NCBI GenBank assembly: GCA_002422395.1
Contig: DIUY01000012.1
Location: forward strand, 244,669-308,668
DNA length: 64,000 nucleotides
Source: Methylococcaceae bacterium UBA6146
GTDB lineage: Bacteria > Pseudomonadota > Gammaproteobacteria > Methylococcales > Methylomonadaceae
Direction of reading: 5' to 3'
Shown: positions 63,246 to 64,000 of the stretch, in pieces
How the letters are laid out: each line of letters starts with the position of its first letter
How positions within the stretch are numbered: position 1 is the stretch's first letter
The notes under the pieces: generated by a model
What the model was told of the DNA's origin: nothing
What the model saw: the letters and a program-made list of their open reading frames with translations, nothing else
Databases searched by the model: none
Program-made: the position numbers and the translations under genes

Positions 63246-63740
63246 ATGCAATATGATGGCAGTGGCAAACTGGGTGAAGCCATAGCGGCCTTGTGCGGAT
63301 GTTCACCTAAAAGTTCAGCCCTTATTTCAAACCTGATTGGGCAGGCAAAAGACGGGCTAGGCATTACTAGCAAGTCCAAGAAATTGCCGGATGATGTGAA
63401 ACTGGAGATATGGCAATGGCACTATGACAGGCTGAACCCTGTTCAAGATGTTAAACATGGTGATGTTCAAGATATTAAGCCGGATGTACCCGTTCAACTT
63501 AATGACGATTACGCCCAACTACATTTTGGCGTTACCGTTAAACGCCAAGGGCAGGTTAAGCGTACTACGGTGATGCTGGAGGGCTACTTGGTGAAGGCAC
63601 TGGGGCGCAAGCATGGCTTAACCGATAACGCGGCAATCAGGGCGTGGATTGAACAGGCGATACAAACCGGTGGCGGATATGACGACAACGAGGCTTTAAC
63701 CAAACAGGTGAAGCGGCTGATTGTCGAGTCGTTTGTTTAA
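63246..63740 (+). CDS. Putative DNA-binding protein of the repeated module, full-length copy
   Basis: 164 residues. Same N-terminal domain (YDGSGKLGEAIAALCGCSPKSSA) and VKRTTVMLEGYLVKALGRKHGL as the 58025 protein, but with the native end TDNAAIRAWIEQAIQTGGGY ... KQVKRLIVESFV, typical of ribbon-helix-helix-like C-termini. Its middle has two rather than four DIK-type units, so the repeats vary in number. Confidence 0.65.
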   Translation: MQYDGSGKLGEAIAALCGCSPKSSALISNLIGQAKDGLGITSKSKKLPDDVKLEIWQWHYDRLNPVQDVKHGDVQDIKPDVPVQLNDDYAQLHFGVTVKRQGQVKRTTVMLEGYLVKALGRKHGLTDNAAIRAWIEQAIQTGGGYDDNEALTKQVKRLIVESFV

Positions 63741-63829
63741 TTTTTTAAACGAACCTGATTTTTAAGGTAAGCCGATTTTTCGGCTAAGTTGGCCAACAGC
63801 ATAGGGGTCGCGTTTCACGACCCCCAACA

Positions 63830-64000
63830 AAATCCAATGGCTTCAAGCCAGATGGTTCATATTTGAGCGAAGGCCAACGCGCGGGGGTGGCGGCTAAGCT
63901 GGCGAATATGCCTAATGGGGGATGGCGTGGTAATCAATGGCAGTCTGCAAGTTTGCAGACTGCCAACTGCCAACGTAACCCAAACCGCAGCCGCCGGAAT
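63830..64000 (+). pseudogene. Second copy of the ParB/replication-type fragment (runs off the window)
   Basis: A frame reading NGFKPDGSYLSEGQRAGVAAKLANMPNGG, the LSEGQRAxVAAKLANM motif common in ParB-like or phage DNA-modification proteins, then diverges; 63978-64000 matches 58502-58525. No start codon was found. Confidence 0.45.

Overview
The window looks like the chromosome of a gammaproteobacterial methanotroph or methylotroph of the Methylococcales type. The main pointer is mch (methenyl-H4MPT cyclohydrolase) behind an ATP-grasp gene, a pairing typical of H4MPT-dependent formaldehyde oxidisers. The algU-mucA-mucB-mucD stress cluster, nadB, the trpFBA-accD-folC-dedD-cvpA-purF run and a CbpA/CbpM pair all fit a gammaproteobacterium. 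No rRNA operon or CRISPR array was seen.

Layout. (1) 1-11.2 kb: the 3' end of a very large filamentous-haemagglutinin-type exoprotein gene, then a co-directional set: DUF2341/LamG-ExbB fusion, ExbD, proline-rich TonB, Porin_5-type porin and a periplasmic coiled-coil protein. This looks like a dedicated Ton motor with its own porin beside a giant surface adhesin. (2) 11.2-24.6 kb: TPR lipoprotein, CPBP protease, msrPQ, DUF1499 protein, a small lipoprotein, a frameshifted psiE, ATP-grasp plus mch, a secreted trypsin-like protease, a small secreted Cys/Trp-repeat protein flanked by a duplicated 3' piece of a DUF1614 gene, and cbpM/cbpA. (3) 24.8-28.4 kb: the sigma-E operon rpoE-rseA-rseB-degP on the minus strand, with a sigma-E-like promoter in front of rpoE. 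(4) 28.5-40.2 kb: nadB, a dynamin/EHD-like protein with a degenerate P-loop and a small membrane protein, then the compact trpF-trpB-trpA-accD-folC-dedD-cvpA-purF block with start/stop overlaps at several junctions.

(5) From 40.2 kb the window becomes an accessory island. It opens with a type III restriction-modification system (mod/res) whose Mod recognition segment is visibly AT-richer than its flanks, followed by toxin-antitoxin debris (VapC fragment, RelB with a frameshifted RelE). From 47 to 57.6 kb there is a decayed contractile-tail prophage on the minus strand: Cys-rich proteins, a small terminase-like protein, portal, MuF-like protein fused by deletion to a tail sheath, tail tube, and truncated baseplate J. 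Two HigBA-type loci and an AntA antirepressor with a C4-like antisense RNA leader lie among these genes. No capsid, large terminase or tape-measure gene is visible.

(6) 57.6-64 kb is a mosaic of a plasmid/phage-like early region: two to three copies of a module made of a Cys-rich TubC-like protein, palindromic operators (TTTAACATGTTAAA) and a small DNA-binding-like protein, plus a Mor-like regulator, a DUF3631 fragment, an LPD3 polyvalent protein with a possible -1 frameshift site, and an unusual initiator-like tRNA-Met(CAU). Many island genes carry single-base frameshifts whereas the core genes are intact; this could be real decay or assembly error, and raw reads would decide.
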